64,000 nt of DNA from Pardosa pseudoannulata. Its lineage: Eukaryota; Arthropoda; Arachnida; Araneae; Lycosidae. The notes under the pieces are model-generated. The model saw nothing but the letters and a program-made list of their open reading frames with translations, was not told where the DNA came from and ran no database searches. The position numbers were made by a program, and so were the translations under genes. Shown here one piece after another: positions 45,976-59,956 of this stretch. The stretch's first letter is position 1; each line of letters starts with the position of its first letter. The DNA lies in assembly GCA_032207245.1 (NCBI GenBank), contig JAGEOH010000260.1, positions 1-64,000 on the forward strand. Reading direction: 5' to 3'.

Positions 45976-47181
45976 TCGGTCATAGTGTGAGCGATTCCCA
46001 CTCCTAATGGGTGGAAAAAAAAGGCCCTTTTCAGGGCCAATAAAATAAAATTAGAGGGAATGCTATTTGTCGTATTGCAAAAAAGGTTTATTAAATCTTT
46101 GAATTTTGTTTATTTTCAGGGTTACTGATTCCAACTCTTAAGCTTACGTTCACTTTCGATTTTAAAAATTGGGGGAGCAAATTATTAAACGAAATTTAGA
46201 CGCCGTGTCTCTTCGTGCGCAAAGTCCGAAGGACAATTTCTAATTCGGGTTCAAATTTCTACCTTCCTGTACTTCCTAAATGTTCCTGTATTTCCGATTT
46301 TGAGTGAAAATTTCTTGGTGTTATAAATGAACAGTGCACTTATTCAATACAGTCCACTGGTACAAAAAAAAAAGATCACTAGTGTTAATACTTCTACTTT
46401 TTGAGGGGAAGAAAATAAAAAGATAAACTTAATACGGTCCTTAGTTTTTCTCCTAGCTGATAGATGGCAGCACTATTTCAAGATAGCGTTTAACTGTAGA
46501 TTTCGTAGGAAATAAGCGAAAATCTTACAAATCTAGAAGGTGTACATTTTTTTATACCTTCCAAAAGCGATACTTTATTTTTAAATCACCTCTTTTCAAG
46601 GCGGTTCACTGTTTTAAAATGCGAATAAAACACGAGTGAAGGGAAATTATGAACAGTTTCACTCTCCTTCAACAAACATCTGATGTTTCAAAACTTTAGC
46701 AAAGAGCTTCAGTGCTGAGACTGCGAAACAGAAATGCGACCAAGATAATCAACAAGAAACTCCAGAGCTGGTGTAAGAGAGGATCCGAAGAGACTTTCGT
46801 GAAAATCAACGATTCTCGCCAAGTCAATACACCTTACCATACACTAGAAGCACCTATGTGAAGCAGCGTCGGCCGCGGTCAGTACTTTGGGGGGTGAAAA
46901 TCTGAAAATCCGGTTCGGAATTGGCATTAATCTTTAAAATCCCTATCTTTCCCTTACTAAGCAAACAGTTTGCGAAATACCACGTAGTTTCCTACCAACA
47001 ACGATTAGGAAAATAATAACGACATTAACAAAAATTCTATTACGGAACTTTTTGTGACATTTGTGCATAGAGAATTCACCAATCGGTAATGCGTGCGACT
47101 CCACCCCTCCCTAGTAAGGCTTTATATAGAGCGTGATATCCAATTTTCCTACAGTATTTTTTCTGAAGTGTCAGTATCGGC

Positions 47182-47394
47182 ATGACGGTCATACGCCTAA
47201 CTCGTAAGCAGTATCGTCGACTGCGTAGACGGAGAATAGTTGAGATGGTGAGGCCTGTGATCAAGGATCTCGTTCGGACGGTAGGGATACTACCAGTTAT
47301 CAGAGCCCTTGCGACATTTGAGATTCGTTCTCTGAGGAAAATGTTACTTCGAGCATCCCTAGAAGAGTTCAGGCTTTACCGCGTTTTTTGTTAG
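47182..47394 (+). CDS. Array H4-like ORF
   Basis: 70 codons, Ala44. Stem-loop 47442-47457. Confidence 0.5.
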   Translation: MTVIRLTRKQYRRLRRRRIVEMVRPVIKDLVRTVGILPVIRALATFEIRSLRKMLLRASLEEFRLYRVFC

Positions 47395-48600
47395 TCGGTC
47401 ATAGTGTGAGCGATTCCCACTCCTAATGGGTGGAAAAAAAAGGCCCTTTTCAGGGCCAATAAAATAAAATTAGAGGGAATGCTATTTGTCGTATTGCAAA
47501 AAAGGTTTATTAAATCTTTGAATTTTGTTTATTTTCAGGGTTACTGATTCCAACTCTTAAGCTTACGTTCACTTTCGATTTTAAAAATTGGGGGAGCAAA
47601 TTATTAAACGAAATTTAGACGCCGTGTCTCTTCGTGCGCAAAGTCCGAAGGACAATTTCTAATTCGGGTTCAAATTTCTACCTTCCTGTACTTCCTAAAT
47701 GTTCCTGTATTTCCGATTTTGAGTGAAAATTTCTTGGTGTTATAAATGAACAGTGCACTTATTCAATACAGTCCACTGGTACAAAAAAAAAAGATCGCTA
47801 GTGTTAATACTTCTACTTTTTGAGGGGAAGAAAATAAAAAGATAAACTTAATACGGTCCTTAGTTTTTCTCCTAGCTGATAGATGGCAGCACTATTTCAA
47901 GATAGCGGTTTAACTGTAGATTTCGTAGGAAATAAGCGAAAATCTTACAAATCTAGAAGGTGTACATTTTTTTATACCTTCCAAAAGCGATACTTTATTT
48001 TTAAATCACCTCTTTTCAAGGCGGTTCACTGTTTTAAAATGCGAATAAAACACGAGTGAAGGAAGATTATGAACAGTTTCACTCTCCTTCAACAAACATC
48101 TGATGTTTCAAACTTTAGCAAAGAGCTTCAGTGCTGAGACTGCGAAACAGAAATGCGACCAAGATAATCAACAAGAAACTCCAGAGCTGGTGTAAGAGAG
48201 GCTCCGAAGAGACTTTCGTGAAAATCAACGATTCTCGCCAAGTCAATACACCTTACCATACACTAGAAGCACCTATGTGAAGCAGCGTCGGCCGCGGTCA
48301 GTACTTTGGGGGGTGAAAATCTGAAAATCCGGTTCGGAATTGGCATTAATCTTTAAAATCCCTATCTTTCCCTTACTAAGCAAACAGTTTGCGAAATACC
48401 ACGTAGTTTCCTACCAACAACGATTAGGAAAATAATAACGACATTAACAAAAATTCTATTACGGAACTTTTTGTGACATTTGTGCATAGAGAATTCACCA
48501 ATCGGTAATGCGTGCGACTCCACCCCTCCCTAGTAAGGCTTTATATAGAGCGTGATATCCAATTTTCCTACAGTATTTTTTCTGAAGTGTCAGTATCGGC

Positions 48601-48813
48601 ATGACGGTCATACGCCTAACTCGTAAGCAGTATCGTCGACTGCGTAGACGGAGAATAGTTGAGATGGTGAGGCCTGTGATCAAGGATCTCGTTCGGACGG
48701 TAGGGATACTACCAGTTATCAGAGCCCTTGCGACATTTGAGATTCGTTCTCTGAGGAAAATGTTACTTCGAGCATCCCTAGAAGAGTTCAGGCTTTACCG
48801 CGTTTTTTGTTAG
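48601..48813 (+). CDS. Array H4-like ORF
   Basis: 70 codons, Ala44. Stem-loop 48861-48876. Last intact copy before the Jockey fragment. Confidence 0.5.
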   Translation: MTVIRLTRKQYRRLRRRRIVEMVRPVIKDLVRTVGILPVIRALATFEIRSLRKMLLRASLEEFRLYRVFC

Positions 48814-49920
48814 TCGGTCATAGTGTGAGCGATTCCCACTCCTAATGGGTGGAAAAAAAAGGCCCTTTTCAGGGCCAATAAAATAAAATTAGAGGGAATG
48901 CTATTTGTCGTATTGCAAAAAAGGTTTATTAAATCTTTGAATTTTGTTTATTTTCAGGGTTACTGATTCCAACTCTTAAGCTTACGTTCACTTTCGATTT
49001 TAAAAATTGGGGGAGCAAATTATTAAACGAAATTTAGACGCCGTGTCTCTTCGTGCGCAAAGTCCGAAGGACAATTTCTAATTCGGGTTCAAATTTCTAC
49101 CTTCCTGTACTTCCTAAATGTTCCTGTATTTCCGATTTTGAGTGAAAATTTCTTGGTGTTATAAATGAACAGTGCACTTATTCAATACAGTCCACTGGTA
49201 CAAAAAAAAAAGATCGCTAGTGTTAATACTTCTACTTTTTGAGGGGAAGAAAATAAAAAGATAAACTTAATACGGTCCTTAGTTTTTCTCCTAGCTGATA
49301 GATGGCAGCACTATTTCAAGATAGCGGTTTAACTGTAGATTTCGTAGGAAATAAGCGAAAATCTTACAAATCTAGAAGGTGTACATTTTTTTATACCTTC
49401 CAAAAGCGATACTTTATTTTTAAATCACCTCTTTTCAAGGCGGTTCACTGTTTTAAAATGCGAATAAAACACGAGTGAAGGGAAATTATGAACAGTTTCA
49501 CTCTCCTTCAACAAACATCTGATGTTTCAAACTTTAGCAAAGAGCTTCAGTGCTGAGACTGCGAAACAGAAATGCGACCAAGATAATCAACAAGAAACTC
49601 CAGAGCTGGTGTAAGAGAGGATCCGAAGAGACTTTCGTGAAAATCAACGATTCTCGCCAAGTCAATACACCTTACCATACACTAGAAGCACCTATGTGAA
49701 GCAGCGTCGGCCGCGGTCAGTACTTTGGGGGGTGAAAATCTGAAAATCCGGTTCGGAATTGGCATTAATCTTTAAAATCCCTATCTTTCCCTTACTAAGC
49801 AAACAGTTTGCGAAATACCACGTAGTTTCCTACCAACAACGATTAGGAAAATAATAACGACATTAACAAAAATTCTATTACGGAACTTTTTGTGACATTT
49901 GTGCATAGAGAATTCACCAA

Positions 49921-51675
49921 AGGCTAGAGAAGTATAGTCATTTCTAGGAATATCATTAATATAAATATTAAACAGGGTGGGACCTAAGATGGAGCCTTGT
50001 TGAACACCTGCTGTTATTGATTTTAAAGTGGAGAAAGTGTTTTGTATGCGGACGGTGAAATGACGATCGCAAAGGTAATTGTGTAAGAAATGTATTAAAG
50101 CATCAGGCATTTTGAGCTGGATTAGTTTGTAAATGAGGCCTACATGCGAGATGCGGTCGAAAGCCTTTGCGATGTCTAAGAAGAGTGCACCAGTTGGCTT
50201 ACGTGATTGTAATCCCTCGCTAGCGAGTTCCACAACACGAAGCAACTGATGAGAGGTGTTGTGCTGGTTGCGAAAACCAAATTGCTCCGGAATTAGCACA
50301 TTATTTCCCTGCAGGAAGAATTGGAGGCGGTTATATATCACTCGCTCGGCAACTTTACTGAGGCAACTCAATAGACTAATTGGGCGATAACTAGCAGGAA
50401 AAGTTAGATTAGCTTTAGGTTTGGGTATAGGACACACTATTGCAGTTTTCCAAGCGTTTGGAAAATAATTAAATTTCATCATATAGTTAATTATTGCCGT
50501 TAAATAAATTAATATATTAGGAGGTAGGTTTTTAATGCATCTATTTGAGATTTCGTCTATTCCAGGAGATTTATTATTTTTAAGATTTTTAATAATTAAA
50601 GCAACTTCTGCTATAGTAGCCGGAGTTAATTCATTACTTGGAGGGTTACTAAGAAAATTATTTACTGTACTAATAACCTGGCGGTCGTGATCCTCGTCTT
50701 CTAAATCCTCATTTGGCGCAAATTGAGTTTCGTAAACTTCCGCGATCGCTTCTGCTTTACCAGCCGGATCGAAAGCTACACCATTTAATCCGTGAATAGG
50801 AGGTATGCTGTTATAACCATTACCCCTCAGACGCTTCTGAAATTTCCATAAAGAATTGTCCTCGGTAGTAAGGTTACTTATGAAATCTGACCATTGTTTC
50901 TGTCTATAAATTTGAATCTTTTCTCTGACAGTCCGCTTGAGAACAAAGTACTCTTGCCTGGATGAAGGGGTACGAAGGTATTGATAAAGTTTACGTGCTG
51001 CATTTCTATTATGAATTAAATTCTTAATATGGGTAGGTAATTTATGAACTTTAGGTTTTTTAATTATATGGGAAGAACTTTTCTTAGCTGCATTAATAGT
51101 TTCAGTTAAGTTAATTACAGCACTTTCTATACAATTAGTAGATCTAATACTAGGAAAAAATAATTTAGCAGAGGCAAGAGTTTCCTGGAACTGACGCCAA
51201 TCAGTATAAGTGGTGGGCTCAGAAACTTGGGTAGTCAACTGCAGATCGATTGTCAGAAGAACTGGCAAATGATCTGAGTCAAAATATCCAGAGTTTCAAC
51301 ATTACATTTAAAGGGGACATTTTTGATGAGAGCAAGGTCAATAGTGGAGGGACGTCCTGAAGAAAAATGAGTGGGGGTGGGGGGGTGAAGAAGGGTAACA
51401 TCAGTATTATCGGTGACTAAATTTAGAAGCTCTCGGCCATAATTATTATTACTATAACAGTTCCAGGCTTTGTTATGGGCATTAAAGTCACCAGCCATAA
51501 CAGAGTAATTAGAATAATTAAGAATTTTAAGAATATCATCTTTAGGGAAACCTCTACCAATTTTAAAATAAGCATTAGTTATTAGAATTTTGTTATTGTT
51601 ATCAGGCAAAACCATAACAGAGTCGGACTCAAGTACGTCCGAAACAAGGTCAGATACAGCATAGTGATTAATAGA
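49921..51675 (-). mobile_element. Jockey ORF2 fragment replacing an H4-like gene
   Basis: Minus-strand ORF2 from within the endonuclease (INHYAVS) to just before the catalytic YADD (ends TSLA). It lacks both element ends and an A tail, so it did not arise by a normal insertion. It is close to copy 1, with a few base differences and a one-base deletion near 51282 that breaks the frame. The left junction is in GAATTCACCAA before the H4 promoter. The right junction is in GATTCCCACTCC just before the stem-loop. The promoter, leader and ORF of one H4-like gene are thus missing, while the stem-loop (51704-51719) remains. Confidence 0.75.
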
Positions 51676-52858
51676 TTCCCACTCCTAATGGGTGGAAAAA
51701 AAAGGCCCTTTTCAGGGCCAATAAAATAAAATTAGAGGGAATGCTATTTGTCGTATTGCAAAAAAGGTTTATTAAATCTTTGAATTTTGTTTATTTTCAG
51801 GGTTACTGATTCCAACTCTTAAGCTTACGTTCACTTTCGATTTTAAAAATTGGGGAGCAAATTATTAAACGAAATTTAGACGCCGTGTCTCTTCGTGCGC
51901 AAAGTCCGAAGGACAATTTCTAATTCGGGTTCAAATTTCTACCTTCCTGTACTTCCTAAATGTTCCTGTATTTCCGATTTTGAGTGAAAATTTCTTGGTG
52001 TTATAAATGAACAGTGCACTTATTCAATACAGTCCACTGGTACAAAAAAAAAGATCGCTAGTGTTAATACTTCTACTTTTTGAGGGGAAGAAAATAAAAA
52101 GATAAACTTAATACGGTCCTTAGTTTTTCTCCTAGCTGATAGATGGCAGCACTATTTCAAGATAGCGGTTTAACTGTAGATTTCGTAGGAAATAAGCGAA
52201 AATCTTACAAATCTAGAAGGTGTACATTTTTTTATACCTTCCAAAAGCGATACTTTATTTTTAAATCACCTCTTTTCAAGGCGGTTCACTGTTTTAAAAT
52301 GCGAATAAAACACGAGTGAAGGGAAATTATGAACAGTTTCACTCTCCTTCAACAAACATCTGATGTTTCAAACTTTAGCAAAGAGCTTCAGTGCTGAGAC
52401 TGCGAAACAGAAATGCGACCAAGATAATCAACAAGAAACTCCAGAGCTGGTGTAAGAGAGGCTCCGAAGAGACTTTCGTGAAAATCAACGATTCTCGCCA
52501 AGTCAATACACCTTACCATACACTAGAAGCACCTATGTGAAGCAGCGTCGGCCGCGGTCAGTACTTTGGGGGGAAAATCTGAAAATCCGGTTCGGAATTG
52601 GCATTAATCTTTAAAATCCCTATCTTTCCCTTACTAAGCAAACAGTTTGCGAAATACCACGTAGTTTCCTACCAACAACGATTAGGAAAATAATAACGAC
52701 ATTAACAAAAATTCTATTACGGAACTTTTTGTGACATTTGTGCATAGAGAATTCACCAATCGGTAATGCGTGCGACTCCACCCCTCCCTAGTAAGGCTTT
52801 ATATAGAGCGTGATATCCAATTTTCCTACAGTATTTTTTCTGAAGTGTCAGTATCGGC

Positions 52859-53071
52859 ATGACGGTCATACGCCTAACTCGTAAGCAGTATCGTCGACTG
52901 CGTAGACGGAGAATAGTTGAGATGGTGAGGCCTGTGATCAAGGATCTCGTTCGGACGGTAGGGATACTACCAGTTATCAGAGCCCTTGAGACATTTGAAA
53001 TTCGTTCTCTGAGGAAAATGTTACTTCGAGCATCCCTAGAAGAGTTCAGGCTTTACCGCGTTTTTTGTTAG
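52859..53071 (+). CDS. Array H4-like ORF
   Basis: 70 codons, Glu44, the type seen at the array's left end. Stem-loop 53120-53135. Confidence 0.5.
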   Translation: MTVIRLTRKQYRRLRRRRIVEMVRPVIKDLVRTVGILPVIRALETFEIRSLRKMLLRASLEEFRLYRVFC

Positions 53072-54280
53072 TCGGTCATAATGTGAGCGATTCCCACTCC
53101 TAATGGGTGGAAAAAAAAAGGCCCTTTTCAGGGCCAATAAAATAAAATTAGAGGGAATGCTATTTGTCGTATTGCAAAAAAGGTTTATTAAATCTTTGAA
53201 TTTTGTTTATTTTCAGGGTTACTGATTCCAACTCTTAAGCTTACGTTCACTTTCGATTTTAAAAATTGGGGGAGCAAATTATTAAACGAAATTTAGACGC
53301 CGTGTCTCTTCGTGCGCAAAGTCCGAAGGACAATTTCTAATTCGGGTTCAAATTTCTACCTTCCTGTACTTCCTAAATGTTCCTGTATTTCCGATTTTGA
53401 GTGAAAATTTCTTGGTGTTATAAATGAACAGTGCACTTATTCAATACAGTCCACTGGTACAAAAAAAAAAAAGATCGCTAGTGTTAATACTTCTACTTTT
53501 TGAGGGGAAGAAAATAAAAAGATAAACTTAATACGGTCCTTAGTTTTTCTCCTAGCTGATAGATGGCAGCACTATTTCAAGATAGCGGTTTAACTGTAGA
53601 TTTCGTAGGAAATAAGCGAAAATCTTACAAATCTAGAAGGTGTACATTTTTTTATACCTTCCAAAAGCGATACTTTATTTTTAAATCACCTCTTTTCAAG
53701 GCGGTTCACTGTTTTAAAATGCGAATAAAACACGAGTGAAGGGAAATTATGAACAGTTTCACTCTCCTTCAACAAACATCTGATGTTTCAAACTTTAGCA
53801 AAGAGCTTCAGTGCTGAGACTGCGAAACAGAAATGCGACCAAGATAATCAACAAGAAACTCCAGAGCTGGTGTAAGAGAGGCTCCGAAGAGACTTTCGTG
53901 AAAATCAACGATTCTCGCCAAGTCAATACACCTTACCATACACTAGAAGCACCTATGTGAAGCAGCGTCGGCCGCGGTCAGTACTTTGGGGGGTGAAAAT
54001 CTGAAAATCCGGTTCGGAATTGGCATTAATCTTTAAAATCCCTATCTTTCCCTTACTAAGCAAACAGTTTGCGAAATACCACGTAGTTTCCTACCAACAA
54101 CGATTAGGAAAATAATAACGACATTAACAAAAATTCTATTACGGAACTTTTTGTGACATTTGTGCATAGAGAATTCACCAATCGGTAATGCGTGCGACTC
54201 CACCCCTCCCTAGTAAGGCTTTATATAGAGCGTGATATCCAATTTTCCTACAGTATTTTTTCTGAAGTGTCAGTATCGGC

Positions 54281-54494
54281 ATGACGGTCATACGCCTAAC
54301 TCGTAAGCAGTATCGTCGACTGCGTAGACGGAGAATAGTTGAGATGGTGAGGCCTGTGATCAAGGATCTCGTTCGGACGGTAGGGATACTACCAGTTATC
54401 AGAGCCCTTGGAGACATTTGAGATTCGTTCTCTGAGGAAAATGTTACTTCGAGCATCCCTAGAAGAGTTCAGGCTTTACCGCGTTTTTTGTTAG
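54281..54494 (+). pseudogene. Array H4-like ORF broken by a 1-bp insertion
   Basis: An extra G (CCCTTGGAGACATT) at codon 43-44 shifts the frame. Stem-loop 54542-54557 intact. Confidence 0.7.
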
Positions 54495-55699
54495 TCGGTC
54501 ATAGTGTGAGCGATTCCCACTCCTAATGGGTGGAAAAAAAAGGCCCTTTTCAGGGCCAATAAAATAAAATTAGAGGGAATGCTATTTGTCGTATTGCAAA
54601 AAAGGTTTATTAAATCTTTGAATTTTGTTTATTTTCAGGGTTACTGATTCCAACTCTTAAGCTTACGTTCACTTTCGATTTTAAAAATTGGGGGAGCAAA
54701 TTATTAAACGAAATTTAGACGCCGTGTCTCTTCGTGCGCAAAGTCCGAAGGACAATTTCTAATTCGGGTTCAAATTTCTACCTTCCTGTACTTCCTAAAT
54801 GTTCCTGTATTTCCGATTTTGAGTGAAAATTTCTTGGTGTTATAAATGAACAGTGCACTTATTCAATACAGTCCACTGGTACAAAAAAAAAGATCGCTAG
54901 TGTTAATACTTCTACTTTTTGAGGGGAAGAAAATAAAAAGATAAACTTAATACGGTCCTTAGTTTTTCTCCTAGCTGATAGATGGCAGCACTATTTCAAG
55001 ATAGCGGTTTAACTGTAGATTTCGTAGGAAATAAGCGAAAATCTTACAAATCTAGAAGGTGTACATTTTTTTATACCTTCCAAAAGCGATACTTTATTTT
55101 TAAATCACCTCTTTTCAAGGCGGTTCACTGTTTTAAAATGCGAATAAAACACGAGTGAAGGGAAATTATGAACAGTTTCACTCTCCTTCAACAAACATCT
55201 GATGTTTCAAACTTTAGCAAAGAGCTTCAGTGCTGAGACTGCGAAACAGAAATGCGACCAAGATAATCAACAAGAAACTCCAGAGCTGGTGTAAGAGAGG
55301 CTCCGAAGAGACTTTCGTGAAAATCAACGATTCTCGCCAAGTCAATACACCTTACCATACACTAGAAGCACCTATGTGAAGCAGCGTCGGCCGCGGTCAG
55401 TACTTTGGGGGGTGAAAATCTGAAAATCCGGTTCGGAATTGGCATTAATCTTTAAAATCCCTATCTTTCCCTTACTAAGCAAACAGTTTGCGAAATACCA
55501 CGTAGTTTCCTACCAACAACGATTAGGAAAATAATAACGACATTAACAAAAATTCTATTACGGAACTTTTTGTGACATTTGTGCATAGAGAATTCACCAA
55601 TCGGTAATGCGTGCGACTCCACCCCTCCCTAGTAAGGCTTTATATAGAGCGTGATATCCAATTTTCCTACAGTATTTTTTCTGAAGTGTCAGTATCGGC

Positions 55700-55912
55700 A
55701 TGACGGTCATACGCCTAACTCGTAAGCAGTATCGTCGACTGCGTAGACGGAGAATAGTTGAGATGGTGAGGCCTGTGATCAAGGATCTCGTTCGGACGGT
55801 AGGGATACTACCAGTTATCAGAGCCCTTGCGACATTTGAGATTCGTTCTCTGAGGAAAATGTTACTTCGAGCATCCCTAGAAGAGTTCAGGCTTTACCGC
55901 GTTTTTTGTTAG
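55700..55912 (+). CDS. Array H4-like ORF
   Basis: 70 codons, Ala44. Stem-loop 55960-55975. Confidence 0.5.
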   Translation: MTVIRLTRKQYRRLRRRRIVEMVRPVIKDLVRTVGILPVIRALATFEIRSLRKMLLRASLEEFRLYRVFC

Positions 55913-57117
55913 TCGGTCATAGTGTGAGCGATTCCCACTCCTAATGGGTGGAAAAAAAAGGCCCTTTTCAGGGCCAATAAAATAAAATTAGAGGGAATGC
56001 TATTTGTCGTATTGCAAAAAAGGTTTATTAAATCTTTGAATTTTGTTTATTTTCAGGGTTACTGATTCCAACTCTTAAGCTTACGTTCACTTTCGATTTT
56101 AAAAATTGGGGGAGCAAATTATTAAACGAAATTTAGACGCCGTGTCTCTTCGTGCGCAAAGTCCGAAGGACAATTTCTAATTCGGGTTCAAATTTCTACC
56201 TTCCTGTACTTCCTAAATGTTCCTGTATTTCCGATTTTGAGTGAAAATTTCTTGGTGTTATAAATGAACAGTGCACTTATTCAATACAGTCCACTGGTAC
56301 AAAAAAAAAGATCGCTAGTGTTAATACTTCTACTTTTTGAGGGGAAGAAAATAAAAAGATAAACTTAATACGGTCCTTAGTTTTTCTCCTAGCTGATAGA
56401 TGGCAGCACTATTTCAAGATAGCGGTTTAACTGTAGATTTCGTAGGAAATAAGCGAAAATCTTACAAATCTAGAAGGTGTACATTTTTTTATACCTTCCA
56501 AAAGCGATACTTTATTTTTAAATCACCTCTTTTCAAGGCGGTTCACTGTTTTAAAATGCGAATAAAACACGAGTGAAGGGAAATTATGAACAGTTTCACT
56601 CTCCTTCAACAAACATCTGATGTTTCAAACTTTAGCAAAGAGCTTCAGTGCTGAGACTGCGAAACAGAAATGCGACCAAGATAATCAACAAGAAACTCCA
56701 GAGCTGGTGTAAGAGAGGCTCCGAAGAGACTTTCGTGAAAATCAACGATTCTCGCCAAGTCAATACACCTTACCATACACTAGAAGCACCTATGTGAAGC
56801 AGCGTCGGCCGCGGTCAGTACTTTGGGGGGTGAAAATCTGAAAATCCGGTTCGGAATTGGCATTAATCTTTAAAATCCCTATCTTTCCCTTACTAAGCAA
56901 ACAGTTTGCGAAATACCACGTAGTTTCCTACCAACAACGATTAGGAAAATAATAACGACATTAACAAAAATTCTATTACGGAACTTTTTGTGACATTTGT
57001 GCATAGAGAATTCACCAATCGGTAATGCGTGCGACTCCACCCCTCCCTAGTAAGGCTTTATATAGAGCGTGATATCCAATTTTCCTACAGTATTTTTTCT
57101 GAAGTGTCAGTATCGGC

Positions 57118-57330
57118 ATGACGGTCATACGCCTAACTCGTAAGCAGTATCGTCGACTGCGTAGACGGAGAATAGTTGAGATGGTGAGGCCTGTGATCAA
57201 GGATCTCGTTCGGACGGTAGGGATACTACCAGTTATCAGAGCCCTTGCGACATTTGAGATTCGTTCTCTGAGGAAAATGTTACTTCGAGCATCCCTAGAA
57301 GAGTTCAGGCTTTACCGCGTTTTTTGTTAG
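57118..57330 (+). CDS. Array H4-like ORF
   Basis: 70 codons, Ala44. Stem-loop 57378-57393. Confidence 0.5.
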   Translation: MTVIRLTRKQYRRLRRRRIVEMVRPVIKDLVRTVGILPVIRALATFEIRSLRKMLLRASLEEFRLYRVFC

Positions 57331-58535
57331 TCGGTCATAGTGTGAGCGATTCCCACTCCTAATGGGTGGAAAAAAAAGGCCCTTTTCAGGGCCAATAAAA
57401 TAAAATTAGAGGGAATGCTATTTGTCGTATTGCAAAAAAGGTTTATTAAATCTTTGAATTTTGTTTATTTTCAGGGTTACTGATTCCAACTCTTAAGCTT
57501 ACGTTCACTTTCGATTTTAAAAATTGGGGGAGCAAATTATTAAACGAAATTTAGACGCCGTGTCTCTTCGTGCGCAAAGTCCGAAGGACAATTTCTAATT
57601 CGGGTTCAAATTTCTACCTTCCTGTACTTCCTAAATGTTCCTGTATTTCCGATTTTGAGTGAAAATTTCTTGGTGTTATAAATGAACAGTGCACTTATTC
57701 AATACAGTCCACTGGTACAAAAAAAAAGATCGCTAGTGTTAATACTTCTACTTTTTGAGGGGAAGAAAATAAAAAGATAAACTTAATACGGTCCTTAGTT
57801 TTTCTCCTAGCTGATAGATGGCAGCACTATTTCAAGATAGCGGTTTAACTGTAGATTTCGTAGGAAATAAGCGAAAATCTTACAAATCTAGAAGGTGTAC
57901 ATTTTTTTATACCTTCCAAAAGCGATACTTTATTTTTAAATCACCTCTTTTCAAGGCGGTTCACTGTTTTAAAATGCGAATAAAACACGAGTGAAGGGAA
58001 ATTATGAACAGTTTCACTCTCCTTCAACAAACATCTGATGTTTCAAACTTTAGCAAAGAGCTTCAGTGCTGAGACTGCGAAACAGAAATGCGACCAAGAT
58101 AATCAACAAGAAACTCCAGAGCTGGTGTAAGAGAGGCTCCGAAGAGACTTTCGTGAAAATCAACGATTCTCGCCAAGTCAATACACCTTACCATACACTA
58201 GAAGCACCTATGTGAAGCAGCGTCGGCCGCGGTCAGTACTTTGGGGGGTGAAAATCTGAAAATCCGGTTCGGAATTGGCATTAATCTTTAAAATCCCTAT
58301 CTTTCCCTTACTAAGCAAACAGTTTGCGAAATACCACGTAGTTTCCTACCAACAACGATTAGGAAAATAATAACGACATTAACAAAAATTCTATTACGGA
58401 ACTTTTTGTGACATTTGTGCATAGAGAATTCACCAATCGGTAATGCGTGCGACTCCACCCCTCCCTAGTAAGGCTTTATATAGAGCGTGATATCCAATTT
58501 TCCTACAGTATTTTTTCTGAAGTGTCAGTATCGGC

Positions 58536-58748
58536 ATGACGGTCATACGCCTAACTCGTAAGCAGTATCGTCGACTGCGTAGACGGAGAATAGTTGAGAT
58601 GGTGAGGCCTGTGATCAAGGATCTCGTTCGGACGGTAGGGATACTACCAGTTATCAGAGCCCTTGCGACATTTGAGATTCGTTCTCTGAGGAAAATGTTA
58701 CTTCGAGCATCCCTAGAAGAGTTCAGGCTTTACCGCGTTTTTTGTTAG
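58536..58748 (+). CDS. Array H4-like ORF
   Basis: 70 codons, Ala44. Stem-loop 58796-58811. Confidence 0.5.
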   Translation: MTVIRLTRKQYRRLRRRRIVEMVRPVIKDLVRTVGILPVIRALATFEIRSLRKMLLRASLEEFRLYRVFC

Positions 58749-59956
58749 TCGGTCATAGTGTGAGCGATTCCCACTCCTAATGGGTGGAAAAAAAAGGCCC
58801 TTTTCAGGGCCAATAAAATAAAATTAGAGGGAATGCTATTTGTCGTATTGCAAAAAAGGTTTATTAAATCTTTGAATTTTGTTTATTTTCAGGGTTACTG
58901 ATTCCAACTCTTAAGCTTACGTTCACTTTCGATTTTAAAAATTGGGGGAGCAAATTATTAAACGAAATTTAGACGCCGTGTCTCTTCGTGCGCAAAGTCC
59001 GAAGGACAATTTCTAATTCGGGTTCAAATTTCTACCTTCCTGTACTTCCTAAATGTTCCTGTATTTCCGATTTTGAGTGAAAATTTCTTGGTGTTATAAA
59101 TGAACAGTGCACTTATTCAATACAGTCCACTGGTACAAAAAAAAAAAAGATCGCTAGTGTTAATACTTCTACTTTTTGAGGGGAAGAAAATAAAAAGATA
59201 AACTTAATACGGTCCTTAGTTTTTCTCCTAGCTGATAGATGGCAGCACTATTTCAAGATAGCGGTTTAACTGTAGATTTCGTAGGAAATAAGCGAAAATC
59301 TTACAAATCTAGAAGGTGTACATTTTTTTATACCTTCCAAAAGCGATACTTTATTTTTAAATCACCTCTTTTCAAGGCGGTTCACTGTTTTAAAATGCGA
59401 ATAAAACACGAGTGAAGGGAAATTATGAACAGTTTCACTCTCCTTCAACAAACATCTGATGTTTCAAACTTTAGCAAAGAGCTTCAGTGCTGAGACTGCG
59501 AAACAGAAATGCGACCAAGATAATCAACAAGAAACTCCAGAGCTGGTGTAAGAGAGGCTCCGAAGAGACTTTCGTGAAAATCAACGATTCTCGCCAAGTC
59601 AATACACCTTACCATACACTAGAAGCACCTATGTGAAGCAGCGTCGGCCGCGGTCAGTACTTTGGGGGGTGAAAATCTGAAAATCCGGTTCGGAATTGGC
59701 ATTAATCTTTAAAATCCCTATCTTTCCCTTACTAAGCAAACAGTTTGCGAAATACCACGTAGTTTCCTACCAACAACGATTAGGAAAATAATAACGACAT
59801 TAACAAAAATTCTATTACGGAACTTTTTGTGACATTTGTGCATAGAGAATTCACCAATCGGTAATGCGTGCGACTCCACCCCTCCCTAGTAAGGCTTTAT
59901 ATAGAGCGTGATATCCAATTTTCCTACAGTATTTTTTCTGAAGTGTCAGTATCGGC

